From positions 3,534,001 to 3,598,000 of the forward strand of contig OY787533.1 in the NCBI GenBank assembly GCA_963678925.1: a DNA stretch of 64,000 nucleotides, in the 5' to 3' direction. The stretch is from G963665925 sp963678925. Its GTDB lineage: Bacteria; Bacillota; Clostridia; Peptostreptococcales; Acidaminobacteraceae. The notes under the pieces were generated by a model. That model was not told the origin of the DNA and did not search any database. It worked only from the letters and a program-made list of their open reading frames with translations. Each line of letters begins with the position of its first letter. The stretch's first letter is position 1. This document shows positions 62,602 to 64,000 of the stretch, one piece after another. The translations under genes were made by a program, and so were the position numbers.

Positions 62602-63723
62602 ATGAAGTCTCTTCTAAAGAAAATCGGGATGTTCGGCGGTATGGGCATACTGGCCATATCGCTTGCTTCATGCGGTGAAAAAGAACCCGTTAAAGTTGGC
62701 TATACTGCCAATATGAGTGAACTGGCCTCTGATTTGGGGGTAGATGCACGTAACGGCGTTATGCTTGCTGTTGAAGAGAAAAATGATGAGGGTGGCGTTA
62801 AAGGGCATCGTATAGACTTGGTCATTAAAGATGATAAGAATGATCCTGCTGTCGCAAGCCTTGTTCATGAAAAGTTCAAGCAGGAAGAGGTTCAGCTGGT
62901 AATCGGGCATCTTATGTCTGGTCTTGCTGAGTCGATGCTTGAGAGTGAAAGTGAAAATATGCTCTTCCTGACACCGTCAATGAGCACGGATGCTTTTACG
63001 GGAATTGACGATTATATTTTTAGGGCATGCCCATTGATTGACGGACAGGCCAGCCTCCTGGTTGAGGATGTCCTGGAACGTGGATACACTTCCATATATA
63101 TTGTGTATGATGGAAGAAATGCAATGTATGCCAGAGTCCTTGAACGTATGACTCGGGAAATGTGCACAGAATCTGGAATCGAAGTTAAAGGTCTATTTGA
63201 TATTTCAAAGGCGACAGATGATTACGCAAGTGTCGCAAAAGATATCGCGCGCGTACAGCCGGATTGTCTCTTTATGATAACCAGTTCCATTGACACGGCT
63301 TTTATGGCGCAAAGGGTCAGACAGCTTGAAGAGGAAGCCATGCAGCTCTATTCTGTGAGCTGGTCAATGACACGTGATATGATTGAAAATGGTGGTGTTT
63401 CTGTAGAAGGCATGCGTATGATCGGCACCTACATACCTGAGACGCTCTCTGAAGAATACGCGGATTTCAAAGCGGCGTTCGAAGAGCGATTTGGCTACGA
63501 ACCGACCTTTATTGCCGAGTATGGATACGATACAGCAAAAATATTGATGCAAGCCCTTGAAACAGCAGGGTCCTTTGAGCCTGCAGACGTCAAGGCAGCA
63601 CTTGTCAACATGGAGTACGATGGTCTATATGAGACCATTAAATTTGATCAGTATGGAGATACGAATCGACGCTATTTGATTCACGTTGTGAAAGATGGCG
63701 TCTTTGAACCTGAGTGGAAGTGA
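62602..63723 (+). CDS. ABC transporter substrate-binding lipoprotein (LIV-BP type)
   Basis: This 373-residue lipoprotein has a signal ending in ISLASC (Cys24). A type I periplasmic-binding fold (Peripla_BP_6) follows, with VKVGYTANMSELASDLGVDA, VQLVIGHLMSGLAESML and FLTPSMSTDAFTGIDDYIFR. The family binds branched-chain amino acids, amides or similar ligands. No permease or ATPase genes follow; a membrane sensor-like gene starts right behind it. It may therefore act as a ligand sensor for that protein and not in transport. Confidence 0.8.
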   Translation: MKSLLKKIGMFGGMGILAISLASCGEKEPVKVGYTANMSELASDLGVDARNGVMLAVEEKNDEGGVKGHRIDLVIKDDKNDPAVASLVHEKFKQEEVQLVIGHLMSGLAESMLESESENMLFLTPSMSTDAFTGIDDYIFRACPLIDGQASLLVEDVLERGYTSIYIVYDGRNAMYARVLERMTREMCTESGIEVKGLFDISKATDDYASVAKDIARVQPDCLFMITSSIDTAFMAQRVRQLEEEAMQLYSVSWSMTRDMIENGGVSVEGMRMIGTYIPETLSEEYADFKAAFEERFGYEPTFIAEYGYDTAKILMQALETAGSFEPADVKAALVNMEYDGLYETIKFDQYGDTNRRYLIHVVKDGVFEPEWK

Positions 63724-63742
63724 TTTTTTGAAATATGGAGAA

Positions 63743-64000
63743 ATGTCTTTGATTCGTGCCATACGTACAGCGATTATTGGCATGAGTCTGGCAGGGTTCA
63801 TTTTGGTGGGACTGACCATTGGAATCACCATGAAAAGCTACATGAACAATCAAATAGAAAAGAATAACGAAATGCTTGTCGACTTGCTGCTTCCACAGAT
63901 ACAGCATTATTTTGTACACCCGGAAGGCATCGCACTCGGACTCAAGGATCTTGTTGACCAGTCTGTTGAAACGGGAGAATCAGTACCCCTTTCAAAACTG
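63743..64000 (+). CDS. membrane sensor-like protein, N-terminal part, cut by window edge
   Basis: Eighty-six codons are visible. They show a membrane segment (about residues 8-30, AIIGMSLAGFILVGLTIGIT) and then an outside region with NNEMLVDLLLPQIQHYFVHP. This is the start of many sensor kinases, diguanylate cyclases and chemoreceptors; the output domain lies beyond the edge. GGAG is close to the ATG at 63743, and a TTG at 63728 is another start. It lies 19 bases behind the binding protein gene and may use it as ligand receptor. Confidence 0.55.
   Translation, partial: MSLIRAIRTAIIGMSLAGFILVGLTIGITMKSYMNNQIEKNNEMLVDLLLPQIQHYFVHPEGIALGLKDLVDQSVETGESVPLSKL

Overview
The window looks like a chromosomal segment of a selenocysteine-using, Gram-positive anaerobe of the Clostridia. 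The evidence is strong AGGAGG-type ribosome binding sites, moderate GC, DegS/DegU-type and CcpA-like regulators, lipoprotein signal peptides, a YgiQ radical SAM protein, a ClpE-type unfoldase and two probable selenoprotein genes. A genus cannot be fixed from this sequence.

Positions 1-2000 hold a decayed island. A frameshifted DUF6036-like nucleotidyltransferase overlaps a partner gene carrying a nonsense codon. They are followed by a GIY-YIG protein with a large out-of-frame internal deletion.

Positions 2000-22700 are a long, mostly plus-strand run of short, largely independent genes for small-molecule modification and clean-up. It contains eight GNAT acetyltransferase domains (one PaiA-like, one fused to DUF429) and an aminoglycoside-phosphotransferase-like kinase. 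It also has dihydrofolate reductase, NUDIX, MazG-like, HAD, DJ-1/PfpI, HD, 2H phosphoesterase, nitroreductase, SDR and acetoacetate decarboxylase proteins, the last paired with an AraC regulator. This part ends with a structured RNA at 22725-22940 that resembles 6S RNA, with its own terminator.

Positions 22990-48000 are more core-like. They carry a MocR regulator, a bactofilin/M23 peptidase pair and a MarR regulator next to a 1783-residue pseudokinase-ATPase-TPR-GAF-GGDEF protein. LacI, YgiQ, DUF896, CheW, a DegS/DegU-like pair and M18 aminopeptidase follow. A LysR regulator of the selenium-associated type faces an AlbA_2/ATPase-like gene that overlaps an OmpR/histidine kinase pair. Hsp20, HtrA, a lipoprotein and a DsrE protein complete this part.

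Positions 48268-51873 are the most notable segment. An HTH regulator, a CopA copper ATPase, a CopZ chaperone and a small CC/Se-motif protein appear to form one locus. In CopA the first Cys of the second metal-binding CxxC is an in-frame TGA, and the small protein has TGA-Cys in its Gly-rich motif. Both TGAs are followed by hairpins with the placement expected of bacterial SECIS elements. The locus therefore seems to link copper handling to selenocysteine.

Positions 52000-64000 carry a macro-domain protein, a structured intergenic stretch, a MutS2-like protein without Smr and an alkyltransferase-like protein with Trp in place of the reactive Cys. A ClpE-type unfoldase, an RND efflux pump with a lipoprotein adaptor and a branched-chain-amino-acid-type binding lipoprotein follow. 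The last gene, a membrane sensor-like protein, is cut by the window edge.
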